Shown: positions 1 through 8,599 of the stretch, piece after piece | Position numbering within the stretch: the first letter of the stretch is position 1 | How the letters are laid out: each line of letters opens with the position of its first letter | Position numbers and translations under genes: made by a program | Notes under the pieces: generated by a model | The model's input: only the letters and a program-made list of their open reading frames with translations | Database searches by the model: none | Told to the model about the DNA's origin: nothing | Source: Paractinoplanes durhamensis | GTDB lineage: Bacteria > Actinomycetota > Actinomycetes > Mycobacteriales > Micromonosporaceae | Direction of reading: 5' to 3' | DNA length: 64,000 nt | Assembly (NCBI RefSeq): GCF_016862175.1 | Contig: NZ_BOML01000009.1 | Coordinates: forward strand, 1 to 64,000

Positions 1-132
1 ACCAAGTACCCCGTGGGTCCCGGGCTGGGCGGGCACGTCAACACCAAACCGCGGGCAGCTCACGGGCTCTCTGCAATCCGTCAACGGTCCAAGCTTTTGA
101 ATCTGCCCGGCCAACACCCCGCGAGCATTCCG

Positions 133-195
133 CCAGCCCAGCCCGCGCACGGCTAGCGCGTCGCCCAGCCCAGCCCGCGCACGGTTGGCGCGTCG
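133..195. repeat. 32-bp tandem repeat, two near-identical units
   Basis: Two units starting at 133 and 165 share the core CCCAGCCCGCGCACGG and differ at only a few bases. A weaker third copy begins near 197 and runs into the 3' end of the phzF-like gene. Bases 1-201 otherwise hold no gene that I can support. Confidence 0.75.
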
Positions 196-201
196 ATCAG
201 C

Positions 202-1083
202 TCAGCCCACAAACGGCGGGACGGCTATCTCGCCTCTAGCGATCGGGCACACGTGCCCGGCCACCGTCGCCGACACGGCGCGGCCATCAGCCGCGGTCAC
301 CGTGCAGTCAAGCAACGACGGCCGTTTCATCTCGATGCCCTGGTGAATGCGGTAGCCGGATACGCCATCGGCTGGGAGCCAACCCGCGGCCACCAACCAA
401 ACCCCCAGTCCCAGCGCGGCCGACCCCGTCGCCGGGTCCTCGGCCACCGCGCTGCCCGGGACGAACACCCGGGAATGAGCCTCCCGAGTTTCCGGCGACC
501 ACGCGAAAAGGCAGATGTCGGTCACGCCCAGGCGTTCGGCGGCGGCATTGTCGATGCGTACGGCGGCGAGGTGCTCTCGGCGTACGGGAAGGAACACCCA
601 GCTCAAGCCGCACCCAGCCGGACGTGGGGCAGCAAGCTCGTCGCCGGCGTAGGCGGACGTCTCCAGGCCGGCCATCGCCAGCAGCCCCGCCGGGTCGAGA
701 GGCGAGCCGAGCGTCGGCGTGGCGCCGGTCAGCGTGGCGGAACCCGCCTCGCGCACCTCGATCGGCAGCAGGCCGGCGCCGCACTCCTGCACCACCGTCC
801 CGGGCTTGAACGCACCGCGCCGCATCGTGGTCACCGCGGCCCCGACGCTGGGGTGGCCGGCGAACGGCAGCTCATGCTCGGGGGTGAAGATCCGGGCGCG
901 GTAGGTGGCGTCCGGGCGGGTCGGTGGGAGCACGAAGACGGTCTCGGACAGGTTGAACTCGCGGGCCAGCGCGTGCATCTGGTCGCTGCCGAGATCATCG
1001 GCTCCGTAGACGACCGCCAGCGGGTTCCCGGCGAACGGGCGGTCGGTGAACACGTCGACGATCTCGTACGCCAAGGTGGACAT
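202..1083 (-). CDS. PhzF family isomerase/epimerase
   Basis: This 293-residue protein has the length and fold signature of the PhzF/diaminopimelate-epimerase-like family. The N-terminus carries the family motif VDVFTDRPFAGNPLAVV, and the glutamate in FNLSETVF (E47) matches the acid/base residue of PhzF. The second half contains DPATGSAALGLG, the matching C-terminal motif. Such proteins isomerise small hydrophobic or amino-acid-like substrates; no phenazine genes are nearby, so the substrate is unknown. The gene is divergent from the MgtE-like operon, with only 27 bp between start codons, so the promoters must overlap. Confidence 0.9.
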   Translation of the reverse strand: MSTLAYEIVDVFTDRPFAGNPLAVVYGADDLGSDQMHALAREFNLSETVFVLPPTRPDATYRARIFTPEHELPFAGHPSVGAAVTTMRRGAFKPGTVVQECGAGLLPIEVREAGSATLTGATPTLGSPLDPAGLLAMAGLETSAYAGDELAAPRPAGCGLSWVFLPVRREHLAAVRIDNAAAERLGVTDICLFAWSPETREAHSRVFVPGSAVAEDPATGSAALGLGVWLVAAGWLPADGVSGYRIHQGIEMKRPSLLDCTVTAADGRAVSATVAGHVCPIARGEIAVPPFVG

Positions 1084-1110
1084 GTCCGGACCCTAACCTA
1101 GGCTGAGCCT

Positions 1111-2391
1111 GTGACCATGGGGACGAGGGTTTATCTGGCCCGGCTTGCCGGCCTGGGTGTTTTCGACCCCAATGGCGACCGGGTGGGCCGCATTCGCGAC
1201 GCGGTGGTGCGGCTGCGCACCACGAACCGGCCGCCGCAGGTGGTGGGTCTGGTTGCCGAGATGGCGCTGCGCCGGCGGATCTTCCTGCCGATCGGGCGGG
1301 TCACCTCGATGGATGCCGAGGCGGTCGTGCTCAGCACCGGCATGCTCAATCTGCGCCGGTTCGAGAAGCGGCCGAACGAGTTGCTCGTGGTGGAGGATCT
1401 GCTCGACCGGCGGGTCACGGTGATGCCGGAGACCGGTGACGCGGACGGCACCCTGGGCAACGTCGTGGATGTCGCGATGGATCTGAACCGCAACAACGAA
1501 TGGCTGGTCACCCGGGTCGCGGTGCGTGAGCACACCGGGCGGCTGACCCGGCGCGGGCATGTATATCAGGCGGAGTTCGAGCGGGTGCGCAACCTGTTCG
1601 GGCCGACCGACACTCAGGGCACCTCGAACCTGCTGGCCCTGCTGGAGCCGATGCGCCCGGCCGACATGGCCAACGCCCTGCAGGATCTGCCGGATGCCCG
1701 CCGTAACGAGGTGGCCGCGGCGCTGAGCGACCGCAAGCTGGCCGACGTGCTGGAGGAGCTGCCGGAGCACGACCAGGTGGAGATTCTGTCCCGGCTGGAC
1801 CGGGAACGGGCCGCCGACGTGCTCGAGCGGATGGACCCGGACGACGCCGCCGACCTGCTCGCCGAGCTGCCGAAGACCGAGCAGACCATGCTGCTCGACC
1901 TGATGGAGCCGGAGGAGGCCGCGCCGGTCCGGCAGCTGATGAGTTACAAGCCGGGTACGGCGGGCGCGGTGATGACCTCCGAGCCGGTGATCATGACGCC
2001 GGACGCGACGGTGGCCGAGGCGCTCGCCCGGATCCGGGAACCGGAGTTGTCCCCGGTGGTGGCCGCGCAGGTTTTCGTGGCTCGTGCGCCATCGGCGACG
2101 CCGACGGGTAAGTACCTGGGCATGGTGCACTTCCAGCGGCTGCTGCGCGAACCACCCGCCTCGATCCTCGGCGGCATCGTCGACAGCGATCTGGAACCGC
2201 TGCGCCCGGCCATCACGCTTGTCGAGATAACCAAGCGGATGGCGACGTACGACCTGGTCGCGATGCCGGTGGTGGACAACACGCACCGGCTGCTCGGCGC
2301 GGTGACGGTCGACGACGTGCTCGACCACTCGCTGCCCCGCGACTGGCGTGACCGGGACGCCCAGAACGCCGACGACGGGGTTGAGCAATGA
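1111..2391 (+). CDS. Soluble MgtE N-domain/CBS protein with PRC-barrel
   Basis: The 426-residue protein has two PRC-barrel-like segments (about 1-150), an MgtE N-terminal superhelical domain with repeated LEELPEHD / LAELPKTE motifs (about 165-275), and a pair of CBS domains (about 285-412). It corresponds to the cytosolic magnesium-sensing half of the MgtE channel, but no transmembrane segment follows, so it cannot transport by itself. Similar soluble proteins are common in actinobacteria beside DUF1003 genes. Its stop overlaps the next start by 4 nt (ATGA), indicating coupling. The start may instead be the ATG at 1117; neither has a clear ribosome binding site. Confidence 0.85.
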   Translation: MTMGTRVYLARLAGLGVFDPNGDRVGRIRDAVVRLRTTNRPPQVVGLVAEMALRRRIFLPIGRVTSMDAEAVVLSTGMLNLRRFEKRPNELLVVEDLLDRRVTVMPETGDADGTLGNVVDVAMDLNRNNEWLVTRVAVREHTGRLTRRGHVYQAEFERVRNLFGPTDTQGTSNLLALLEPMRPADMANALQDLPDARRNEVAAALSDRKLADVLEELPEHDQVEILSRLDRERAADVLERMDPDDAADLLAELPKTEQTMLLDLMEPEEAAPVRQLMSYKPGTAGAVMTSEPVIMTPDATVAEALARIREPELSPVVAAQVFVARAPSATPTGKYLGMVHFQRLLREPPASILGGIVDSDLEPLRPAITLVEITKRMATYDLVAMPVVDNTHRLLGAVTVDDVLDHSLPRDWRDRDAQNADDGVEQ

Positions 2392-2936
2392 GCACGGAAC
2401 CGCGGCGGGACCGGCTCGATCAGCCGGTGGAGCCGGGGCGGGTGCGGTTGCCGCGGTTCAACCCGGAGGCGTTCGGCCAGTGGTCGGAGAACATCGCCCG
2501 CTACATGGGCACCGCCCAGTTCATCGTGTGGATGACGCTGGTGATCGCGGGCTGGTTCCTATGGAACACCCTGGTCCCGGGCGACCTGCGCTTCGACCCG
2601 TACACCTTCACGTTCCTGACCTTGATCTTGTCCTTGCAGGCGTCCTACGCCGCGCCGCTGATCCTGCTCGCGCAGAACCGGCAGGCCGACCGGGACCGCC
2701 TGACCATGGAGGAGGACCGGCGCCGGGCGGCCATGCAGAAGGCGGACACGGAATACCTGGCCCGGGAGATCGCCTCGCTGCGGATCGCGCTCGGTGAGGT
2801 CGCGACCCGGGACTTCCTCCGCAACGAGCTGGCCCGGCTGGCCGATGAGTTGGACGAAGCCGCCCACCGGCGGGAAAAGCGGGCTCGCTCGGAGTGGGAG
2901 GAGGATCGCAAGGAGTGGGACCAGGAACGCTCCTGA
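2388..2936 (+). CDS. DUF1003 membrane protein
   Basis: The 182-residue protein has two hydrophobic segments (around residues 48-68 and 75-100, separated by a short FDPYTFTF loop), which is the DUF1003 pattern. A charged, coiled-coil-like C-terminal tail rich in Arg, Glu and Lys follows. The function of the family is unknown. It is coupled to the MgtE-like gene and lies 21 bp upstream of mrp, so the three probably form one transcript. A role in divalent metal handling with the MgtE-like sensor is inference only. Confidence 0.85.
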   Translation: MSTEPRRDRLDQPVEPGRVRLPRFNPEAFGQWSENIARYMGTAQFIVWMTLVIAGWFLWNTLVPGDLRFDPYTFTFLTLILSLQASYAAPLILLAQNRQADRDRLTMEEDRRRAAMQKADTEYLAREIASLRIALGEVATRDFLRNELARLADELDEAAHRREKRARSEWEEDRKEWDQERS

Positions 2937-2957
2937 CCGCAAAGTAAAGTCGTCATC

Positions 2958-4118
2958 ATGGCCACGCCCGTTCATCCCGCTCCGACGCTCGAGGACGCGA
3001 TTCAGGCCGCCCTGGCGACCGTCGACGACCCCGAGATCCGCCGCCCGATCACCGACCTCGGCATGGTCAAGGGCTTCACCGTCGCCGACAGCTCCATCAA
3101 GGTCGAGTTGCTGCTCACCGTGGCCGGCTGCCCGCTGCGCGACAAACTCACCAACGACATCACCGCCGCCCTCACCAAGATCCCCGGCATCACCTCGGTG
3201 TCGATCGATTTCGGGGTGATGAGCGAGGAGCAGCGCAAGGCGCTGCAGGTCACGCTGCGCGGTGGTTCCGCCGGTGCCGAACCGGTCATTCCGTTCGCCC
3301 AGCCGGGTTCCCGCACGAGGGTGTACGCGGTGGCCAGTGGCAAGGGCGGCGTCGGCAAGTCGAGCGTCACCGTCAACCTGGCGGCGGCCCTGGCCAAGCG
3401 TGGCCTGTCGGTCGGCGTCGTCGATGCGGACATCTACGGCCATTCGGTGCCCCGGATGCTCGGTGTCGAAGGTCGGCCCACCCGGGTCGAGGAAATGATC
3501 ATGCCGCCGCAGTCACACGGCGTGAAGGTGATCTCGATCGGCATGTTCACGGCCGGTAACGCGGCCGTGGTGTGGCGCGGGCCGATGCTGCACCGCGCGC
3601 TGCAGCAGTTCCTCGCCGACGTCTACTGGGGCGACCTGGACGTGCTGCTGCTCGACCTGCCGCCGGGCACCGGTGACGTGGCCATCTCGCTGGCCCAGCT
3701 CCTGCCGAACGCGGAGATCCTGATCGTCACCACCCCGCAGACGGCCGCCGCCGAGGTGGCCGAGCGGGCCGGCGCGATCGCGCTGCAGACCCACCAGCGC
3801 CTGGTCGGCGTGGTGGAGAACATGTCGTGGCTGGAGCTGCCGGACGGGTCCCGGATGGAGGTCTTCGGCGCCGGCGGTGGCCAGGCCGTGGCCGACTCGC
3901 TGACCAAGACGGTGGGCGCCTCGGTGCCGCTGCTCGGACAGATCCCGCTGGACACCCGGGTGCGCGAGGCCGGTGACGCCGGCACCCCGATCGTGCTGGC
4001 CGAGCCGTCCGCCCCGGCGGCGAAGGCGCTGGACGCGGTGGCCGATCGCCTGGCCGTGCGACGTGACTCGCTGGTCGGCAAGCCGCTCGGCCTGCTGGTC
4101 AACGCCCGGAAGGGCTGA
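2958..4118 (+). CDS. mrp: Mrp/NBP35-type P-loop ATPase, Fe-S carrier
   Basis: Residues 10-90 are a MIP18/DUF59 domain (DDPEIRRPITDLGMV). Residues 122-360 are the MinD-like ATPase with a deviant Walker A GKGGVGKSS (128-136) and DLPPGTGDV. The family assembles or carries iron-sulfur clusters for apo-proteins in the cytosol. The usual CxxC after VENMS is replaced by LELPDG, so the canonical cluster-bridging cysteines are absent; I recall the same in mycobacterial Mrp. It converges on tatB with a 4-bp gap and no room for a terminator. Confidence 0.92.
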   Translation: MATPVHPAPTLEDAIQAALATVDDPEIRRPITDLGMVKGFTVADSSIKVELLLTVAGCPLRDKLTNDITAALTKIPGITSVSIDFGVMSEEQRKALQVTLRGGSAGAEPVIPFAQPGSRTRVYAVASGKGGVGKSSVTVNLAAALAKRGLSVGVVDADIYGHSVPRMLGVEGRPTRVEEMIMPPQSHGVKVISIGMFTAGNAAVVWRGPMLHRALQQFLADVYWGDLDVLLLDLPPGTGDVAISLAQLLPNAEILIVTTPQTAAAEVAERAGAIALQTHQRLVGVVENMSWLELPDGSRMEVFGAGGGQAVADSLTKTVGASVPLLGQIPLDTRVREAGDAGTPIVLAEPSAPAAKALDAVADRLAVRRDSLVGKPLGLLVNARKG

Positions 4119-4122
4119 GCCC

Positions 4123-4536
4123 CTAGGTCGCGTCGAGGTCGAAACCAGAGGCCCGCTTCTCCACCGCGCTCGACGCGGACGGAGTGGCGGGCTTCTTGAT
4201 GTCGGCCGCCGCGGCCACCTCGGACAGGTCGTTCTTCACGCCGTTGAGGTCGCTCTTCACATCGTCGAGGAGGCCCTGCAGCGGCTTACGCAGCGCCGCC
4301 TCGTCTTCCTCGCTGAGGATGTGCTTGCGGATGAACGCCTTCGGATGAAGGTCCTGCAGCTGGAGGTCGGTGCCGAGTTCCCGGTTGAGGTCGCTGGTGG
4401 CGTTTTGCGCCATCGCGCGCAGGCCGCGCAGCATGCGCATGCCGTCGCCGATCACCTTGGGCAAGCGCTCGCCGAAGATCAGCAGCGCGAGCAGCAGCAG
4501 CGCGCCGATCTCCCACCAGTTCAGGTTCTCGAACAT
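4123..4536 (-). CDS. tatB: Twin-arginine translocase subunit TatB
   Basis: The 137-residue protein starts with a short periplasmic stub and one membrane helix (WEIGALLLLALLIFGERLPK), the TatA/B signature. An amphipathic helix and a long acidic/basic tail (LRKPLQGLLDDVKSDLNG) follow and favour TatB over TatA. It would dock Tat signal peptides with TatC at the membrane. It lies 74 bp downstream of the HtrA-like gene on the same strand, the htrA-tatB order I recall from mycobacteria. Confidence 0.9.
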   Translation of the reverse strand: MFENLNWWEIGALLLLALLIFGERLPKVIGDGMRMLRGLRAMAQNATSDLNRELGTDLQLQDLHPKAFIRKHILSEEDEAALRKPLQGLLDDVKSDLNGVKNDLSEVAAAADIKKPATPSASSAVEKRASGFDLDAT

Positions 4537-4610
4537 GTTGGCGGCCTCCCTGTCTTTCCGGCGCCCAGCCTACGCACGCGGGCGCGCGATCCGCACCCCT
4601 GCCCGCATGA

Positions 4611-5858
4611 TCAATTGGAGTCGGCGACGAGCGTCACGGAGGCGTTCTGGGCCTTGGTGCCCCGGCGGTACTCGACCGGGACCACCGCACCGGGCGCGAA
4701 CTTGCGGACCAGGGCGATCAGGTCGATGCCGTCCTCGACCACGTGGTTGTCGAGCTTGGTGATCACGTCACCGGCCTTGAGCCCGGCCGCGCCGGCCGGA
4801 CCGGCGGCGTCCACCGTGCGCAGCTTGGCGCCGGTCGTGGAGGTGCCGGTGACGACCTCGGCGCCGATCACCGTGCGGCGGGCCTTGCCGTGGTCGATGA
4901 TGTCGCCGGCGATCCGCTTGGCCTGGTTGATCGGGATCGCGAAGGCCAGGCCGATGTTGCCGGCCTCGGTCTCGGTGCCGCTCACCGAGCGGATCACCGA
5001 GTTGACCCCGACGACCTGACCGGCCGCGTTGACCAGCGGGCCGCCGGAGTTGCCCTGGTTGACCGCGGCGTCGGTCTGGATGGCCGCGTAGTAGCGGGTG
5101 GTGCCGCCCGGGTCGCCGGCCTGGATGGTGCGGTCGAGCGCGCTGACGATGCCCGCTGTGACGGTGTTGACCAGGGCCAGCGGTGAACCGAAGGCGAGCA
5201 CCGGGTCGCCGACCGCGATCGCGTCCGAGTCGCCCAGCGAGACCGCGGTGAGCCCGGACTTTGCGACCTTGATCACGGCGATGTCGGACTCGGGGTCGCG
5301 GCCGACCAGCTTGGCCGGTGCGGTCGAACCGTCGCTGAACGACACCGACATGGCGTCGCCGCCGCCCTCCACCACGTGGTCGTTGGTGACCACGTAGCCG
5401 TCGGTGGAGACCACGAAGCCGGAACCGATCGCGCCGGTGACCCGGACCGTGACGACGCTCGGCAGCACCTTGTCGACGATGCCGGCGTTGGACTCGGGCG
5501 CCCGGTTGGCCGCGGCCGGTGCCTGCGGCTGGGTCGCGCCCAGGTTGTTGCCGGTGGAGTTGGCCAGCCCGCTGCGGACCGCGAAGACGAAGCCGAGCGT
5601 GCCGCCCAGACCACCCGCCAACAGGGCGGTGACCAGGCAGATCAGCAGGATCGGGGTGAGTGATCGGCGCGGCGCGTCGGGGTCGGCGACCGCCTCCGGC
5701 GCGGGACCGGTGCTCTCCTGCGCGGACGGCACCACCACGTGCGCCGGCGTGTAGGGATCACGCCACGGGTCGGCCAGCGCGTCGGACCACCAGGGCGACG
5801 GCACAGGCTGACCGGCGGTATACGGCGGACCGGAGCGCGCGTTCCAGCCGTCGGTCAC
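4611..5858 (-). CDS. HtrA-like S1C serine protease with PDZ domain
   Basis: The chosen start is the GTG at 5858, preceded by GAGGGAGG, giving 415 residues. A Pro/Ser-rich cytosolic N-terminus (1-65) is followed by one membrane helix (68-95), an extracytoplasmic trypsin-like domain with H161 (TNDHVVEGG), D192 (ESDIAVIKV) and S271 (NQGNSGGPL), and one PDZ domain (about 315-405). This is a membrane-anchored protein-quality-control protease of the DegP/HtrA type. The open frame extends upstream but only over the O-methyltransferase gene. No sigE or rseA gene lies next to it, unlike the mycobacterial arrangement I recall. Confidence 0.92.
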   Translation of the reverse strand: MTDGWNARSGPPYTAGQPVPSPWWSDALADPWRDPYTPAHVVVPSAQESTGPAPEAVADPDAPRRSLTPILLICLVTALLAGGLGGTLGFVFAVRSGLANSTGNNLGATQPQAPAAANRAPESNAGIVDKVLPSVVTVRVTGAIGSGFVVSTDGYVVTNDHVVEGGGDAMSVSFSDGSTAPAKLVGRDPESDIAVIKVAKSGLTAVSLGDSDAIAVGDPVLAFGSPLALVNTVTAGIVSALDRTIQAGDPGGTTRYYAAIQTDAAVNQGNSGGPLVNAAGQVVGVNSVIRSVSGTETEAGNIGLAFAIPINQAKRIAGDIIDHGKARRTVIGAEVVTGTSTTGAKLRTVDAAGPAGAAGLKAGDVITKLDNHVVEDGIDLIALVRKFAPGAVVPVEYRRGTKAQNASVTLVADSN

Positions 5859-5991
5859 GTCGGTGCCTCCCTCACGTCCCTCAGGAGCCCGGCTCCCCCT
5901 CCAGAATGACACGGATCCCCGGCGCCTCCTCGCCCCGGCCTGTTTATCCCATCGACGGCCCGTCAAGAGCGTCGCTCTACTCTCATATCCG

Positions 5992-6684
5992 ATGTACGCA
6001 AGTTCCGCACGTGCACGCCGCCCGGAGGTCGTCATCGTCCCGCCACCCCGTCCGTTCGGCCCGCAGACGTCCCCGTCCGAGTTCGCCGAGGCGTACGCCA
6101 GCGAGGACATCGTCCTGCAGACCGCGCGCAGCCTCGCCCACGAGCTCGGCCTGGACTGCGTCAGTCCGGCCGCGGGGTCGGTGCTGCGCCTGCTGGCGGC
6201 CGCGGGCAACGCCAAGGCGGTGGTGGAGATCGGCACCGGCACCGGGGTGAGCGGTGTGTGGCTGCTGCGCGGGATGCGGGTGGACGGCGTGCTCACCACC
6301 ATCGACGTGGAGAACGAGCACCAGCGGATCGCCCGCCGGATCTTCGTGGAGGCCGGTTTCGCCTCGTCCCGGACCAGGATCATCACCGGCCGCGCGCTGG
6401 ACGTACTGCCCCGGCTCGCCGACGGCGTCTACGACCTGGTCTTCGTCGACGCCGACGCCACCGAGTTCACCGCCTGCGCGGACGCCGCCCTGCGGCTGCT
6501 GCGGCCGGGCGGGGTGCTGGTGGTCTACGGCGCGATGGCCAACGGCCGGATCAGCGATCCGGCCGCCCGGGACGTGGACACGCTGACCATCCGCGAGACG
6601 GTGCGGGTGGTGCGCGACTCCGAGGAGTGGATCCCGGCGATCATCCCGTCCGGTGGTGGCCTGCTGGCCGCGGTCAAGCGCTGA
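5992..6684 (+). CDS. O-methyltransferase, SAM-dependent
   Basis: The 230-residue class I methyltransferase has motif I VVEIGTGTGVSG, an acidic residue at TTIDVEN and DLVFVDADATE, the pattern of the catechol O-methyltransferase-like family 3. The substrate is unknown. The ATG at 5992 fits the usual N-terminus better than an upstream in-frame ATG at 5863, which would overlap the neighbouring promoter. It is divergent from the HtrA gene and overlaps the 3' end of pepA by 11 bp. Confidence 0.9.
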   Translation: MYASSARARRPEVVIVPPPRPFGPQTSPSEFAEAYASEDIVLQTARSLAHELGLDCVSPAAGSVLRLLAAAGNAKAVVEIGTGTGVSGVWLLRGMRVDGVLTTIDVENEHQRIARRIFVEAGFASSRTRIITGRALDVLPRLADGVYDLVFVDADATEFTACADAALRLLRPGGVLVVYGAMANGRISDPAARDVDTLTIRETVRVVRDSEEWIPAIIPSGGGLLAAVKR

Positions 6685-8095
6685 AGCCCAGCTCCAGATA
6701 GCGCAGCAGGGTGCGGGCACCCCAGCCGGTGGCACCCCGGGTCAGGTCGAGGGCGGTCTCGTCGGCCCAGCTCGGCGCGGCCAGGTCGAGGTGCGCCCAG
6801 CTCGACACCTTGGCGCCGAGGAAGTCGCGCAGGTAGAGCGCGGCGACCACGGCACCCGCGCCCTGGGTCGGCGAGCTGTGCCGGTCGGCGATGTCGGAGC
6901 GCAGGTATTCGCGGTAGTCGTCGGGCAGCGGCAGCCGCCACATCGTCTCGCCCGCCTGCCGGCCCGCCTCGGCCAGCGCACCGGCCAAGTCGTCGTCGTG
7001 GCTGAACAGGGCGGCGATGGCCGGGCCGAGGGCGGTCGTGCTGGCGCCGGTGAGGGTGGCCAGGTCGATGATCACGTCCGGGTCGAACTCGGCGACCGCG
7101 TAGCCGAGCGCGTCGGCCAGCACCAGCCGGCCCTCGGCGTCGGAGTTGGTGGACTCGCTGGTGGTGCCGTCGTAGTGGGTGATCACGTCGCCGGGGCGGA
7201 ACCCGGCGGCGCCGACCGCGTTTTCGGCCAGCGGGAGCAGCGCGGTGATCCGGACCGGGAGGCCGAGGTCGGCCGCGCCCAGGGTGGCGGCGGCGACCGC
7301 GGCCGCACCGGCCATGTCGATCTTCATGTGCTTCATGCCCGGCCGGGTCTTGATCGAGATGCCGCCGGAGTCGAACGTGATGCCCTTGCCGATCAGCGCC
7401 ACGTGGCCGGTGGCGCCGGCCGGGTGCCAGCTCATCTCGACCAGGCAGGGCGGGAACACCGACGCGCCGCCGACGGCCCGCAGGCCACCGAAGCGCTCCA
7501 GCTCGGCGCCGGTGCGGACGCGCACGGTCACACCGGTGCGCTTCGCGGCCGCGCCGACGATCTCCTCGGCCAGCCAGTCCGGGTTCTTCAGCGAGGGCGG
7601 GGTGTTGGTCAGGTCGCGCGCGAACCAGACGGCCCGCGCCGTCACCTGCGCTCGGGCCAGGCCCTCGGAGTGCTCAGCCTGGGATGGACCCACCAGGTCG
7701 ACCGCGGCCGACCGGGGTTCCTCGCGGCCGTCGCGATAGCGATAGCCGCCGAACCAGAGGCCCTCGGCGAGGGCCCGCACCGCCGCCGCCGTGACCGACT
7801 CGCCCAGCGTGACCTGCAGCGGCTCGTCGCCCTCGACGGCCCGGCTCGCGGCCGCCCCGGCCGCACGCCAGCCCGCCTCGTCGCCCGCGCCGATGCCGGC
7901 GAGCACGACCCTGGCCGGCCGCCGCAGCGGACGGGGCAACTCGAGGATGTCGCCGGCCGTCCCGAATCCGTCGGCCAGCGCAGCTATTTCGGCCGCCGGT
8001 TCCCCTGTCGCATGCGACAGTGAGCCCGAGGCGGCGATCGGAGTAATCCATGTTTGGTTGTCGTCGAGATCGTCGGTCAGCCTGATCGGAAACAC
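6674..8095 (-). CDS. pepA: Leucyl aminopeptidase (M17)
   Basis: The 473-residue protein is a complete M17 peptidase. The catalytic domain has the metal and active-site motifs GKGITFDSGGISIK, KIDMAGAAAV and the signature NSDAEGRLVLADAL (usually NTDAEGRL). It removes N-terminal residues from cytosolic peptides with two divalent metal ions. It converges on the O-methyltransferase with an 11-bp overlap of coding ends. Confidence 0.95.
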   Translation of the reverse strand: MFPIRLTDDLDDNQTWITPIAASGSLSHATGEPAAEIAALADGFGTAGDILELPRPLRRPARVVLAGIGAGDEAGWRAAGAAASRAVEGDEPLQVTLGESVTAAAVRALAEGLWFGGYRYRDGREEPRSAAVDLVGPSQAEHSEGLARAQVTARAVWFARDLTNTPPSLKNPDWLAEEIVGAAAKRTGVTVRVRTGAELERFGGLRAVGGASVFPPCLVEMSWHPAGATGHVALIGKGITFDSGGISIKTRPGMKHMKIDMAGAAAVAAATLGAADLGLPVRITALLPLAENAVGAAGFRPGDVITHYDGTTSESTNSDAEGRLVLADALGYAVAEFDPDVIIDLATLTGASTTALGPAIAALFSHDDDLAGALAEAGRQAGETMWRLPLPDDYREYLRSDIADRHSSPTQGAGAVVAALYLRDFLGAKVSSWAHLDLAAPSWADETALDLTRGATGWGARTLLRYLELGFSA

Positions 8096-8125
8096 GAGAG
8101 CGTGACCTTTCTCGAAGACGTGGAA

Positions 8126-8161
8126 AGCCCGCCGGTACGGGCGGTACCGTACCGGCGGGCT
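8126..8161 (-). terminator. Strong hairpin, probable terminator
   Basis: A perfect 15-bp stem (8126-8140 with 8147-8161) with a 6-base loop lies 11 bp after the DUF3117 stop codon. There is no long T run, so it is a GC-rich actinobacterial-type terminator. It may also insulate pepA from read-through. Confidence 0.8.
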
Positions 8162-8172
8162 CGCGTGAAACG

Positions 8173-8340
8173 TCAGCCGGCGATCGACTTCAACGCGTCG
8201 CCCAGCGCGTTGGCCTCGTCCGGAGTCATCTCAACGACGAGACGGCCACCACCTTCCAGCGGGACGCGCATGACGATGCCTCGTCCCTCCTTGGTGACCT
8301 CCAGCGGACCATCGCCCGTCCGCGGCTTCATCGCCGCCAT
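8173..8340 (-). CDS. DUF3117 small protein
   Basis: This 55-residue protein begins MAAMKPRTGDGPLEVTKEGR and ends DEANALGDALKS, the full length and sequence pattern of the actinobacterial DUF3117 family. The function is unknown. The start is the ATG at 8340, preceded by GGGGAGA. It is probably monocistronic, with the hairpin at 8126-8161 just downstream. Confidence 0.92.
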   Translation of the reverse strand: MAAMKPRTGDGPLEVTKEGRGIVMRVPLEGGGRLVVEMTPDEANALGDALKSIAG

Positions 8341-8550
8341 TTCGTCTCCCCTCAGACCCACATCAGGGTGTCGGTGGGTTACCCCACAGCCACTACTCAA
8401 CGTCACGCGCTCAGCCCCACGCGACGTGTTACCTCGTATATCCGACCGGCGGCCGAGGGCCATCGCGCGTGACCACGCGACCCGGCCCACCGTGCCGATC
8501 AAACATTTTCCCTGATGAACACCGGCGAACCCAAACCCAGCCCGGGCGGA

Positions 8551-8589
8551 TGTGACAGCGTCTAGCATATCGCCTTTTGGGCTGTCACA
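8551..8589. promoter_or_regulatory. Inverted repeat in paaX promoter, probable operator
   Basis: TGTGACAGC (8551-8559) and GCTGTCACA (8581-8589) form a perfect 9-bp inverted repeat separated by 21 bp. A plausible -10 element TAGCAT (8563-8568) sits between the arms. The right arm ends 10 bp before the paaX start, so a bound protein would block the promoter; autoregulation by PaaX is the simplest reading. Confidence 0.6.
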
Positions 8590-8599
8590 ATGTGCGGTC

